From Epichloe hybrida (lineage: Eukaryota > Ascomycota > Sordariomycetes > Hypocreales > Clavicipitaceae), in the NCBI GenBank assembly GCA_019022495.1, contig JAFEKR010000026.1:62001-126000 (forward strand): DNA of 64,000 nt, in the 5' to 3' direction. The notes below the pieces were generated by a model, which saw nothing but the letters and a program-made list of their open reading frames with translations, was not told the DNA's origin and made no database searches. The stretch's first letter is position 1. The number at the start of each line of letters is the position of its first letter. The translations under genes were made by a program, and so were the position numbers. Positions 1 to 13,199 of the stretch are shown here, piece after piece.

Positions 1-831
1 AACCAGTCTCACGATGGTGGTTTCGATGCGCAGGGGTGCGGACATTGATGAGAAGAAGCAAATTGTCCAAAAAAAAAAAAATCGCGTGTCGAGCATAATC
101 ACGGCAGATGATGATTACGACAAACATGAGGCGGGGGCCTCGATCAAGATTGAGGCAATCGACAGACTGACGCGATCGAGACTCACCACCGGGTTCTGAG
201 CTGGCATCTGGCACCCGGCACCTTGCGGCAAGTTTCCGCTGCGGATGCGCTCAAGCCCAGATCCACTCCAATTGACTGCTGCCAACACCGAATCGTGGTG
301 CGTCTGCGGTGCGCTTGCAGTGCGCTTGCAGTGCGTCTTGTGTTTCCGGTCGAGACAATTATCCAATCGAGTCCCCTCGAGTCCCCGCGCTATCGCGGCC
401 ATCCAAGGCAACAGAGAGACAAGGCAGGTGCAAGGCAGGTGCAGTGCAGCGCAGTGCAAGTTGGTCCATCCATCCCCGTGGGCCAATCCGGCTCTTTCCC
501 CTCGGCCCCAAGATTTTGTGAGATCTTTCGAGATTTTGTGAAATTTTGTGCGGTGGATTGATATGGGTGCGTTTTGTGTGTCCCAATATCTCGTCCCGTT
601 GGATTTCCGAATCCAAACCCCTCATCGAGTGGGCAAGACTGAACGCCTCCAACTTGATCACGCACTCCTAATTGGATGTCCCAATTTCTTCGATGATGGC
701 TCACTAGATGCCATAGCTCAATTTGACCTCCCTCTTGAAGGCGAGCTGTCGTGGACAAGGAGGAAGGAGGCTATCGGGGTTTCTCCTAAAGACCAATACG
801 CCATTTTCCTTCGAATATCGCACGTTCAAAA
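1..831. other. Left-end non-coding sequence
   Basis: I see no supportable gene here. All reading frames are short and overlap one another on both strands. The stretch around 300-335 carries a small tandem (about 10 bp, gcgcttgcagt-like, two to three copies), and 420-460 carries another GCAGGTGCA-like run. It probably contains the upstream region of the gene that starts near 832 and possibly the end of a gene lying outside the window. Confidence 0.5.
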
Positions 832-2811
832 ATGGATCGAGTCGGGGCACCAGACGACGTTTCTTTACTCCAGGGCTGTTATCTGGAAGCTCAGCGTTCC
901 GACGACATTTGGCTCAAGCTCGAAGGTCTTCGCATCGCAATCAATGAGCCCAGCAGTTCTCATTTGGCAGTGACTATAACGGGCATTCGAACCGGTGCCC
1001 GTCGTCTGAGACACCTCGCTGATGTTGCTCAAGTCCATCGCGATCGTGTTCAGTTTGTGTTGAACCCTTTGAATACTGTATTGCCTTGCTTGAGCCGCTC
1101 GTTGCGGGACATAAAAAGCCACTATGATGATCGATCCCGCTCCAAGCAGAACCGTTGGCGGCACATGTATCATTCCCTGACCAATGAGGCTGGCGGCCTG
1201 CCATTACCTTCAAGGTTTGCAATCTACAATAAATACATTTCCCTGTTACGAGACATCCTTCTCAGGTCAGCCTTACTTCAAAGTCGAAGTCGATGTGTTC
1301 AATGTTAACTCCTATTGGTTCTCTCCCAGCTCTAGGTGCCCCAACTTTGACCTCGCGGCTATGGAAAGTCTTGCGCAAGAGATACTCCGTTTACGAGAGG
1401 CCAGGGGATTTGGTGAGTATATATGCCTGCTCTATTCACCGTGGATGTAGGAACCGCAACATACATGGCAAGGCTGACTGTAAATCAGTTCCACCATCAC
1501 CTGCTCAAGCTGGTCCACTTCTGCTGAGAAATACAGGATTTATACATGATATAGATCCGGTGGGTTATCTCTCTGAGGAAGACGTGTCTTGCGAGCAGTC
1601 AACTGATCCCTGGAGAACAGATTAGCCACTGGGCTGAACATATTTTCTCAACTCCCTTGTCGTTGAAAACACCATTCAGAAATGTGGGACAGTGAGTCAA
1701 TGAATAGTGTCCACCTTCAGCCCTGTGGCGGCCAAGTCTCTGAATTGTGTTTCCTAGAACGAAGTCACTCGGGCCGCACAAAGAGTTGGGGGAACACTAC
1801 ATACCCATGAACTCCAAGGTTCTAATTCGACAGTAATTCCTCACACTCGAGCCATGCTCAATACATCCGTCTTCTGCAATACTGACTCTTCTTCTTCTTC
1901 TGGGCATCAGATCTTTTGACCAAGACCAATTGTCTCTCACAGTCTTTAACAACTCCCAAAACAATTGCGCATACCTGCTCCTGCGAACAATTAGGGACGA
2001 CAAGGCTTGGTTCGCACTTCGAGGTGCTCACGAACTGTGCATGGAGAGGGATGGTAGCTCACTCCAGTTAAGGAGATGGAGTGGAACTGAGCATCGTTCC
2101 AAACTGTGGGCTATCCTGTTTTTCCGGTCATGGGAGGGTATGCTTTTCCACATCCCGTACTTGATTGAGTGTGCCACTAATTAGTCTGTGCCGCGTAGAA
2201 CTAGTCCTCATGTATTGCACGTTTGTATCACTCAAAGCCCATAATAATTTGACGCTCCAGTTCGCCTCTGAGGAACTGGGTCTACGGGGAGAGAAGAAGC
2301 TTTTTCAAGCGTACGTCGTCGTTTCGAAGAATGCAGTGTATCTTATTGACTCTCTGCAGATGTATATGGGACGATGGCTTCAATCATTCCCTAATCATAT
2401 ACGAAGAGCGGACTACACACAGTCTCCGCCTTCACGCGGCAGTCTGGGACGGCGAATTGCGTCAGTGTCCCGTTTGGACTGTCTTTGGTACTGTCGCCTC
2501 CGTACGCCCCTTCAACGACAATGCATTGAGGGGTGAATTAACAAGTTTACAGTATCTCGGCAAGCCGCTTCAAGATCATGGCTAAGACGAGTTTCCCGAC
2601 ACAAAGTTCGTCTCACCGATGTTCAACTCCACATCTTCTGCAATCAGTATCGGCAGCAGAGCCAGCGAAGGGGGCTCATGGGTGCCTTTCAGATCGAATT
2701 TATCAGCCAAGATGGTAACTTCTTGCTCTATGGGCTTCAATGTAATGACGTGCGCTGATCGAAAGTATAGCCGCTCGACACTTTGAAGAACTGTTGAACC
2801 CACCATCTTGA
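832..2811 (+). pseudogene. Conserved fungal protein of unknown function, multi-intron, apparently frameshifted in the middle
   Basis: Function is unknown. The reading resembles a protein family I know only as a hypothetical protein in hypocrealean fungi. Clean exons can be read: 832-1265, 1336-1412, 1489 onward, about 1837-2137, 2199-2310, 2360-2487, 2553-2714 and 2771-2811 (TGA). The joining introns are 49-76 nt with GT and AG ends, and each restores a continuous protein. The C-terminal part is well preserved: a stretch around GELRQCPVWT, then a basic segment (WLRRVSRHKVRLTDVQLHIF) and an end reading AARHFEELLNPPS. Two places cannot be read. Near 1605 one extra base shifts the frame. From about 1690 to 1836 every frame has stops and no canonical splice rescues it. 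Exons either side still match the expected order, so this is a recently decayed gene or a sequence error. The start at 832 is the first ATG of the open frame and is uncertain. Confidence 0.55.
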
Positions 2812-3242
2812 CGACGGGTATGAATTGATGAATGACGACATCACCTTGGGTAGCCTATCATGGACGGACAAACGATTGCGTGGGTGCATTCGCGATGGAG
2901 TTGCAGGATCTGGCAATTGCTTCTCTCATAATATGATACCCCTGAGGCATTTATTTCGAATTTTTCCATGCACGACGCCACGATATGCGAGCGTGACGGA
3001 AAGCGGCCACCTCTCAATTCAATGTGTCAATTTTCACTCGTCAGAGTGATGACGAAACCCCACTTCAGAACTTTTCCAAGGTTTTCTTATTTACAAAACG
3101 CTAGAATGCCACAGGTATCGTCTTGCTTTTTTATCTTAAATGCATCACGGTATTGGCCTACCCTTTTCGTTTCTGCAGTTATACGACATCCAGTCATGAA
3201 CCGTCAGATGTCCGTTCCAGTACACTCGGTGCAGGACCTCCC
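2812..3242. other. Convergent intergenic region
   Basis: About 430 bases lie between the stop of the upstream gene and the stop of phosphoglucomutase on the other strand. I see only 3' flanking sequence, with no gene, RNA or repeat. Confidence 0.6.
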
Positions 3243-5288
<2,046 letters not shown>

Positions 5289-5768
5289 TTGCTTTGCTCT
5301 AAAAGACTGCTTCGGATGATTGAAGAAAGATTTGCCAAATTGGGGCGATACAGAAGGAGAGAGAGCTTCTTGTTGGGAGACAGATGGAGAGGAGGGGAAG
5401 CTCCTTGAGCTGGGTTGACGTAGTGGAGGGGTTGTCCGGTTTATTCGCACTGTGAAAGGTCTGCCTCTCTATGTGTGCTAGGACAGTGTCACCACTGGCA
5501 GCACACTCCACCAACATGACAAGGTTGGTTGGTGATCGGCGAAGTGGTACAATATGCAGCCACCACCGCACGTACAGTACATGTGAACGAGCTTCCAGGA
5601 GTGGCGGTGGCAATGAGATGTTTCTACATGTATGTATGTATGTAAACTTGAGATTGATCTGGGGGTTCATGAGGCCGCGTTTGTCGCCACGGCAAGGATA
5701 CTTGGTGAAAAAAAGGACGTCCGTGTTATAATACGCCATGTACCATCACATGATGCCGCGTCCTCATG
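5289..5768. other. Promoter region of phosphoglucomutase
   Basis: This 480-base stretch lies upstream of the phosphoglucomutase start and downstream of the oligoribonuclease stop, both on the minus strand. No gene is seen. A short tgta-type tandem (catgtatgtatgtatgtaa) sits at 5628-5645. Confidence 0.5.
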
Positions 5769-6464
5769 TTACGTGCGCCGAAAGATGGCATCTCGATAAA
5801 ACCTAGCCTCCTCGATAGTTTCCAGGATATCATCTCGAGCAAGGTGTCTTCCCTTCTTCATAGGTGCCCGCGCCATCACCTCAGGAGAGGACCATCTCCT
5901 GGCCGCTTCCTTGATGGCGCTGACGTCCAGGATGCGATAGTGCAAATGGTCAATGACCTTGGCATAAGGCTCCCTTCTGAGGAAGGCCCTATCAGCATGC
6001 ACACTGTTTCCAGCTAATAGGGATTTTCGCCTCTCGGGTATGAATCTGGTGATGTATTCGTATAGTCCTTCAGCAGCTTGCTCGGGGGTTGTCGTCGATG
6101 CAAGGACAGCGGCAATTAGCCCGGAGTTGCCGTGCGTTTGCGTGCACCATTCATCCATCTGCTTGAGTCGATGCTCAGGATAGTGAATGACGGCGTGGTA
6201 TCCTTCCTGGTCTATGACCTCTAGATTACCTGTAGTCAAGATGCAGTAGATTTCGATGATTTCCTCCAAGTCCGGGTTGAGGCCCGTCATCTACGAGCAT
6301 CAACGGCCGTAAGAATAATGAAACACGGAGCTGCCCTGGCAGGATTGACAAGGTCTTGACAACAGCTGGACCACAGGACGTACCTCGCAATCAATCCAGA
6401 CAAGAGGATATTCACCCGAGGGCGGGGCGGTGGTCCCAGAGGCCATGATTGTCTGAGCAGCCAT
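5769..6464 (-). CDS. Oligoribonuclease (DEDDh 3'-5' exonuclease, REXO2/Orn family)
   Basis: This enzyme degrades very short RNA oligonucleotides, in fungi often inside mitochondria. There are two exons: 6464 (or 6446) to 6384 and 6290-5769, split by a 93-nt intron that cuts the motif WIDCE|MTG. From the inner ATG at 6446 the protein has 194 residues, typical of the family. The five DEDDh residues are visible: Asp19 and Glu21 in WIDCEMTG, Asp121 in NSVHADRAF, and His170 and Asp175 in RHLARDDI. The Orn-type segment HYRILDVSAIKE is also present. An in-frame ATG six codons further up (6464) adds MAAQTI. Neither start gives an obvious mitochondrial presequence, so location is open. It is divergent from the oxidoreductase at 6807. 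Confidence 0.93.
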
Positions 6465-6806
6465 ACATAGCAAGTTATCGCCGTTTATAATCCGTGCGGA
6501 AGAAACGACATCTCAACGCCGCCATACGGAGTATATGTGATGTAGTAATATGTGCATGTAATGATAAGAAAATCCCGTCACTGAAAGGAGGGGTCTGTGT
6601 GGGTGGGGATCGACTTGTCGAGGACTCTGGGGTCCATTGATGTTCAATACCGGCGAAATGATTGGTCGTCGCAAGATGTGCTCAACTGTCAGGTCATCGT
6701 CAAGTTCACCCGCGTTCTTTCACCTGCAAGTCAGTGCACATGCACATATTTCGGTTCCGTCTCCTAGCCCATCAAGCCCAGCTGTATTATCCTTCCACCT
6801 CCCACC
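6465..6806. promoter_or_regulatory. Divergent intergenic region (oligoribonuclease / oxidoreductase)
   Basis: About 340 bases separate two outward-facing starts. It should hold both promoters, but I cannot point to specific factor sites. A pyrimidine-rich run just before 6807 resembles a fungal transcription start region. Confidence 0.45.
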
Positions 6807-8375
6807 ATGGCTGGTGTGGTCGATCCGGAACTCGCCAACAAGACGACCAAGTCTCTGGAGAGACCTGCCATGTCGGAAACCCCACCGCGCTTCATCATCA
6901 TCGGTGCCGGCTCCCGTGGACAAGCATATGCCGACGCCATTGAAAAGGTTTGCAACGGGGTGGTAAGCGCCGTGTGTGAGCCGTTGAAATTTAAACGAGA
7001 GACTTTGGGCCGAAAATACGTCTGGGGCGGTGACGGTCCCCGGCAAGGCCAGTCCTTCAACAGCTGGACGGAATTCGTTGACTACGAGAAGACAAGGCGT
7101 CAACGGATTGCTTCTGGCGACAAGGGTGTGCCTGAAGGCGTGGACGGCGCTTTCGTCTGCGTTCTAGATGACATGCACCGAGAAGTCGTCGTGGCTCTTG
7201 CGGGCCTTGATCTTCACATCATGTGTGAAAAGCCGCTGGCTACCAACATGGACGACTGTCTCGCCATGTACAAGGCTGTCAAGCCTCTGCAAGGATCCAA
7301 GATCTTCTCCATTGGGCATGTCTTGAGGTACAGCCCCCATAACTTGATGCTACGAAAGTTGCTGGTCGACGAAAGAGTCATCGGAGACATCAACAGTGTC
7401 GTCCACACTGAACCTGTTGGCTGGTGGCACTTTGCTCACTCATTCGTCAGAGGCAACTGGCGCAATGACAATACTTCAGCACCCTCGCTGCTCACCAAGA
7501 GTTGTCATGACATGGACTTGCTCCTGTGGCTGGTGTCGGCCCCTGCCAGAGCTGGTCAGGGTGAAGCCCATCTCCCCGACTACATCACCTCCACTGGTGG
7601 CGTGCAATTCTTCAAGAAGAGCCGCAAGCCGGCTGCTGCTGGAAATGCCACCAACTGCATGAGATGCCCGCTAGTTGATGGTGGCTGCAAGTTTTCAGCC
7701 AAGGATATCTACATGGGGGATCGAGTCGGTCTCGCCCGTGGCAACATCAAGTGGCCAATCGATATTGTTGTCCACGATATTGAGGACTACAAGACTGATC
7801 AAGAGCGCCGCGACGTCCTCGCCAAGGCCCTTGGCCAAGACTGGGACGAATCTACTCCAAAAGAGGAGGTTAGTAAACGTCAGTGGTACGGCCGTTGTGT
7901 ATACGAAGCAGACAACAATGTCTGTGATGAGCAGTTCGTCACCATTACTTGGCCGGAAAGTGTACGTCCTGCAAAGCGCGTCACATTCCACATGTCTGCC
8001 CAAACCAAGAGACAGTGCGAGCGCGTGAGCCAGTTCTATGGTGAACATGGTGAGATTCATGCCGATTCAAGGAAGATTACTGTGGAAGATTTCAGAACCG
8101 GCGAGGCCAAGACGTACGAGCCCACAACTACAGATCTTGGCCATGGAGGTGGCGATACTGGCTTGGCGCAGCAGTTTGTCCTGGCGTGCGACAAGGTCAA
8201 GAATCACGGTTGGGACGGAGAGAAGGCACAGAATGAGTTTGTGGGCTGCACCCTGCAGGAAGTCATCCGTAGTCATGCGCTCGTCTTCGCCGCAGAGGAT
8301 GCTCGCGTAAACAAGAGCGTGGTTGATTGGCAACAATGGTGGCATGAGCACGTAACGACTGTTGTTGGTGGTTGA
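6807..8375 (+). CDS. GFO/IDH/MocA-family NAD(P)-dependent oxidoreductase
   Basis: This is a putative sugar or polyol dehydrogenase of the GFO/IDH/MocA superfamily. The frame is single and uninterrupted (522 residues). The N-terminal Rossmann fold shows IIGAGSRG at about residues 31-38, and the family signature EKP lies at 141-143 inside HIMCEKPLATN. The following segment GHVLRYSPHN and the catalytic-domain region with FVRGNWRN and KSCHDMDLLLW fit a C-terminal substrate-binding domain. A cysteine pair in CMRCPLVDGGC is notable. The true start may be the second methionine (residue 22, MSETPPRF), because the first 21 residues precede the fold and look unstructured. The substrate cannot be read from sequence. 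No signal peptide or membrane segment is seen. Confidence 0.88.
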   Translation: MAGVVDPELANKTTKSLERPAMSETPPRFIIIGAGSRGQAYADAIEKVCNGVVSAVCEPLKFKRETLGRKYVWGGDGPRQGQSFNSWTEFVDYEKTRRQRIASGDKGVPEGVDGAFVCVLDDMHREVVVALAGLDLHIMCEKPLATNMDDCLAMYKAVKPLQGSKIFSIGHVLRYSPHNLMLRKLLVDERVIGDINSVVHTEPVGWWHFAHSFVRGNWRNDNTSAPSLLTKSCHDMDLLLWLVSAPARAGQGEAHLPDYITSTGGVQFFKKSRKPAAAGNATNCMRCPLVDGGCKFSAKDIYMGDRVGLARGNIKWPIDIVVHDIEDYKTDQERRDVLAKALGQDWDESTPKEEVSKRQWYGRCVYEADNNVCDEQFVTITWPESVRPAKRVTFHMSAQTKRQCERVSQFYGEHGEIHADSRKITVEDFRTGEAKTYEPTTTDLGHGGGDTGLAQQFVLACDKVKNHGWDGEKAQNEFVGCTLQEVIRSHALVFAAEDARVNKSVVDWQQWWHEHVTTVVGG

Positions 8376-9061
8376 ACCTTGGTGCCAGAAGATGATGCGG
8401 GAATCTGCATCAACAAAACGAAAGCGGGATGCCGCAGGATTCCACGCACGCCTCCCGGGTAGTGCGCAAAGCATATTACTCGGCACGGGAAATCTGGACG
8501 CAGATGAATTTTCGTTCCTTGTCCCTTATGCTGCCAGGGCACCTTTCCCCAAAGGCCAAAGGGTCCAAAGGGAACTCTGAGGATCCAATGGAGAATTTGC
8601 CTCGACAGATGCATTCATCATGTTGCGCGAAAACTCTTGCCTGACACAATGTGTGGGCTTTGTGTAGTAATTGCTGGTGTCATGTAGTACTTTGTGTCGT
8701 CTCATGTTGGCTCACATGGACAGATTGCCATGAAGAGCAAACAGATAGGATACATTTCTTCCCCATCCATGGAGCTTGGTAGGAGAAAGAAGAAGAAGAG
8801 ACCCAGGCTGCGTAATTTCAAAAAAGTACAATGCAACAAAGGAAAAAAAAAGATCGTCGTTGAATCAGAAGTATGTACATGTACATGTAAGAGATGGGCC
8901 CACCACCTCCTGCCCTTCCAGAGTGAATTGTGACACAATGATGTGATTGATTGGCTGGTAAATGCTTACATAACAAGACTGGATGGACCTCTTTCAGACT
9001 CGACGGCCACCTCGTCCGTCCACGATCAGCTACAAATTGACGACGCCAGGGTCTGCCAAAA
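8376..9061. other. Tandem-gene intergenic region
   Basis: This 686-base spacer holds the 3' flank of the oxidoreductase and the promoter of the complex I subunit. It contains an A/G-rich run at 8783-8855 and a short palindromic tandem (gtacatgtacatgtaa) at 8874-8889. No coding region is supported. Confidence 0.5.
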
Positions 9062-9773
9062 ATGTTCGCCACACGACAAAGGGCAGGCCACATTGCCCGA
9101 CAGCTGCCGCGGGCGGCTCGAAGCTACGCATCCGAGGCCCATGGCCAGCACAAGGCCGCCGAGGTCAATGAGTCTTTCGGGGTACGCAACCAGAATGAAA
9201 CAGCTCCCTCCTCACCTTCCAAGGACGTCCGCAATGGCTATAGAGCTTAGCTAGTGGGCAGTACCACTGACGGGGTGATTGCAGAAAGGATCCATCGCCA
9301 CAATTGCCGTCTTCTTCGGCGGAGTACTGTTCTACCAGCTCATCCCCAAGAAGGGCGAGGACTCGTCCGTCACGAACCTCATCAACAAGTATTTGTCGAG
9401 GAAGGAGGACTGGGAGGAAACGAACGCTCTGCACACCAAAGCCATGGAGCAAGCTGGTTACGACAGGAATCTCTTCGAGAACACCTCGCACAAGCACAGA
9501 TTCGTCGACGTCGCGTATCCCGAGTAGGTCTTCCTGAATGAGTTGTCGCTTTTTCTTTCTTCTTTCCCCCCCTTCTGGACCGCCCCATATTTCCGACCAC
9601 GAGCGTCTGCTAACGCGAACTGTCCGAATCACAGGGCTTTACAATCTCATGCCGCTCGAAATATCCAAGCCGGCCATCTGCTGAAACTTGACCACGTCGT
9701 GGAGCACTACAAACAAAAGCACCTGGAGAATGAAGAGAGGAAGGCGAAGAAGCTGGCTGAGCAGAAGGAGTAA
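9062..9773 (+). CDS. nuo17.8: NADH:ubiquinone oxidoreductase 17.8 kDa-type accessory subunit (complex I)
   Basis: This is an accessory subunit of mitochondrial complex I, located in the inner membrane. Three exons, 9062-9181, 9285-9523 and 9635-9773, give 165 residues. The introns (103 and 111 nt) have GT and AG ends. The second donor, gtaggt, overlaps what looks like a stop codon in unspliced reading. The N terminus is arginine- and alanine-rich without acids (a mitochondrial presequence, about residues 1-25). One hydrophobic segment follows at about 43-60 (IATIAVFFGGVLFYQ). The matrix or intermembrane part ends in a charged helix (VVEHYKQKHLENEERKAKKL) that I recognise from the Neurospora 17.8 kDa subunit. 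A GA-rich minisatellite begins 38 bases after the stop. Confidence 0.85.
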
Positions 9774-10405
9774 ACAGGACGGGACTCGCTGTACAGATCC
9801 TGATGACAAGAGGGAGAGGCAGGGGAGAGGCAGGGGAGAGGCAGGGGAGAGGCAGGGGAGAGGCAGGGGAGAGGCAGAGGCAGAGGCAGAGGCAGATAAA
9901 GAGAATTTTACCACGCCTAGATAAAAAGGACGTGTTTCTTTTGTACAAACGCCAGGGACTTTCCTCATCGTCTAATATTCCAAGTGACCGTCAAACTTAT
10001 GAGTGACCCCTGAGGATAACTCTGCGAGCCAATCTATGGAAAGTCTTAGAATCGATTACTTTTAGCGTAGAACGATAGATGTGACAAGAGACATGAGGTA
10101 TCCGTCATCTTGGGTGGTCGCGGCTCTTCTGAGGCATCATGCCATCAGCAGCACGTGCCATATCCGTTGCATTAGTGAGTTTGCATGCACGTAATTTGCT
10201 AGGTCACAGTGAAGAAACGCAATATAGTTCAGTAAAAAGAGAAATTGCAGATAACGACGATGCATCCGTTTGGTACTATCATGTACTCATAGTCATCACA
10301 ACGACTTTTGATAGAGGCATCGCCACTCTACCAAGCCCAATCCTTTTTCGCCCGAAAATGTCCGTGAATGCAAAACCACCCAAGACAACCACCAAAACGA
10401 CCTTC
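9774..10405. other. Convergent intergenic region
   Basis: About 630 bases lie between the stops of the complex I subunit and ribosomal protein S15. The stretch carries the minisatellite at 9812-9894 and otherwise no supported gene or RNA. Confidence 0.5.
9812..9894 (+). repeat. GA-rich minisatellite in a 3' UTR
   Basis: About six copies of an 11-bp unit (ggggagaggca) are followed by four copies of the 6-bp sub-unit gaggca. The array starts 38 bases after the stop of the complex I subunit, so it is probably transcribed. The change of unit length inside one array suggests slippage from 11 bp to 6 bp. Confidence 0.9.
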
Positions 10406-11239
10406 TTATTTGAGGGGAATGAAACGAGAAGAGTTGGTGGCACCGATACCGGGACGACCGTGCTTGACAGGCTTGCTGGAGAGACGTAAGCAGCTATTCC
10501 ATTTCCATTTCATCACCACGGCGTTGCCGGATGCCCCCTGCGACTGACGAAATGCGTGACAAGGGAGAGAATGAACGTACTATGAGATGGAGAATTCAGC
10601 GAGGTAGTGGCCAACCATCTCAGGTTTGATCTCCACCTGGTTGAACTCCTTGCCGGAGTAAATACCGATGACGCTACCAATCATCTCGGGGACAACAATC
10701 ATGTCACGGAGATGGGTCTTGACGAGGTCGGGCTTCTCGTTGGGCTTGGCTTCCTGCTTGGCCTTGCGAAGCTTCTTGATAAGGCCCATGGGGCGGCGCT
10801 TCAGGCCGCGGTTGATCCTGCGGCGGGCGCGGGCGTGGACGACATCGCGCAGCTGGTCGGAGCTTAGGTCGAGAAGACTGTACAGAAAATCAGTATGGGG
10901 CCATTTATCGAAATGGTGGACGATCAGGGTCGAGATGGACGCCGGGCCGATGGAGGGACGCGAAAACCGCTGGTGGGAAGCCCTCATCCCGTCCTGGTCT
11001 GCAAAACGTACTTCTCAAGCTCAATTCCTCTGTAGGAAAACTTGCGGAATGCTCTTCTCTTCTTGAGCTCGGCGGCCTCCTCAGCATTCTGAAAACCAGA
11101 TAATCGTCAGCACAATGCCCCTAGTAAAAAAATGATCATGACATCGACATCTTCCTTGTTTGGGCGACACTGTTCATCGTCGGGGCCAGGGGATAGTTAT
11201 CGAGGGTGTCGAGGGAAAACATACGTATTCGTCGGCCAT
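10406..11239 (-). CDS. rps15: 40S ribosomal protein S15 (uS19)
   Basis: This is a component of the small ribosomal subunit head, near the decoding region. Four exons on the minus strand, 11239-11225, 11088-11012, 10877-10581 and 10475-10406, give 152 residues, the usual length. The first exon encodes only MADEY. The family core is clear: [47 protein letters not shown], and the C-terminal block [17 protein letters not shown]. The last exon is too short to be found as a separate frame, and without it the protein would appear truncated. Introns are 105-136 nt, as is common in fungal ribosomal protein genes. Intact and secure. Confidence 0.95.
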
Positions 11240-13199
11240 GGTCGCGGTTGTGTTGATTTACGAACTCGCCTATCGATGCTGTATCGACGAGCGAATGTGG
11301 TGGCCGGGATGGAGTCGTTTTAGAGGACGAATCGCTTGCGGATTGACGAGCTTACCACTCTAAATTTTGCTGGTAGGGTTTTCGTGCCCTTCGCCCCCCA
11401 CGTCACGTGATATACACCACCTAGGCGAGGAGAGAAGTATTCACCGATTGATTTTCTGGAAAGTATGCACTGATTACGGAGTGGGTCCACATTGCGCTCT
11501 CCTTCTGTCGGATCTCACTATAACACCAACCAAGGCGTTGACTATATCACGTCCGTTCTGTTCTTCTTTGGTCCTAGAAAAAACGTCAGAACATCATGCA
11601 AGTTGGCAATGACGTATTCGTACTTCGTGATGCTTCTTACTCAGTTCTTGCTCACTTCTCTGTTGCGCTTTGCTTCAGAATCGTCACGCACGATGACTGG
11701 GTACAACCTGGCAGTTATCAGTCGCAGGGCCGGTCGGTCAACTTCTGCGACACGCCTCTGCTTGGCACTCAGTACTATTGTCATCCATTGTTACGCATGG
11801 CCAAGCTAGCGAGGACTGATGGCTGCTCGCAAGCTTGGCAAGCCCTGATCAACATTGCACGTTTTGTTCTTCTTGGTTGCATGATACCAAGGCGGTCAAG
11901 GCCGCTCACGGCTGAGTCGAAAATTGATGACTCGAGCTGTCGACGCCGGGCTTACGCATGGCATTCGCTTGGCTTTCCATCGTGTGTCTTCATCAAGAGC
12001 CCTTGAGCCACGACAGTCGGATTGCCATTGTAGTAATCAATTTCTTGGGCATGACGGTGAGTGTCTCGGCTGCTTGGCTGAATCCCTGAGCATTAAGTCA
12101 TCATGGCAAGCAAATTGTAGAGCCGCGAGGGTTACGCCAAGACGGACCTGGTCGTCTGCATTTCGCAGGCCCACTATACATAATTACGGCTATAATAATA
12201 ATTTTTTGCAGTCAAACATGAGCCCAGCCAAGCCACCAGGCTCCACCTGAGTAGCGAGAAGCGAGCTTGCAGCTGCAAGCACCAGAAAGTCTCGATTTGG
12301 AGTTTAGTTTCTTGGCATAAATCGTTGGTGCCATGTACATACGGATTATTTCTCCACGCCCCCCCCGATCCGTGGCATGTGCCCAGAGTCTGCCACATTG
12401 CCCAGATCGGCGGCACATGCAATTTCAGTTTTGACACAACTCCCCGGCTTCCCATCCTGGCCCATCCCGGGAATTCGTCAGAGCTGGCAAGACCTGATGG
12501 ATTCGCCTCCATCTCGGAGATGTACGGACTACCGATCAAGTCTTCCGGCCTTCGAGTCAAGGCGCGCGAGATGCTTTGCCAACGAGCCAAGCGTGGCGGC
12601 TGCTGCTGTTTAAACTCTGGGCCGAGCCACCAGCTGGCGACGCCGGCTCGTGCCATAGTACGTATGCAGCCCTGCCTTGGGCTTGGCAGTCTCGGCGTCG
12701 TCTTCTCTTTTGCTGTCATGAGATACCGCCAAGCCTTGGAGCTCCAACGCGAGCCCCCGAAAGCTCTCAAAATGCTCCAGGATGAACTGGTCGGCCCCTC
12801 CCCCCCCCCAGGTGGCTGGTGCGAGCGGTAGCCTTGTCTTCGTACATTGTATTAATATAGAGAGGCACGCCTCGTCTTTTCATGGATCATTGACTTGTTT
12901 GATATCTCCTGGTCCTTTTTGCAACAATCAACTTGACTCTGGCGGTGGCACAGTCTTTCGCAAGTGGCCAACATCGGGAACGTCTTCCATTGTCATCGGT
13001 GTATCTTTCGCAACTCGAAAAAGCTACTGAAGGCAATGTGTTTCAGCTTGTGTTCGGCGGGAAAACTCGCCGTCGTCAATAAATGAGATCGCCGAACAGG
13101 GGGCCCCTTAACGACCCAGGAACCAGTGAAGCTGGTTGATTTAGCAGAGAAACTTCATCGAGTGTTGGAACACCAGACTTCCGGTGTTCGTGCCTGAGA
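11240..13199. other. Long intergenic region without a recognised gene
   Basis: Nearly 2 kb separate the S15 start from the next gene. Several frames of 60-200 codons occur on both strands, but they overlap, have no shared splice pattern and resemble nothing I know. The first few hundred bases must contain the S15 promoter. C-rich runs occur at 12,359-12,367 and 12,801-12,811. A non-coding transcript or species-specific gene cannot be excluded. Confidence 0.4.

Noticed and set aside
978..1000. A tRNA B-box-like sequence (ggttcgaatgccc on the minus strand)
   Set aside because: It lies inside a coding exon and no A box, acceptor stem or cloverleaf could be drawn around it.
11596..12770. Overlapping frames of 130-200 codons on both strands
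   Set aside because: They have no recognisable domain, no splice pattern and mutually overlapping positions. Not supported as genes.
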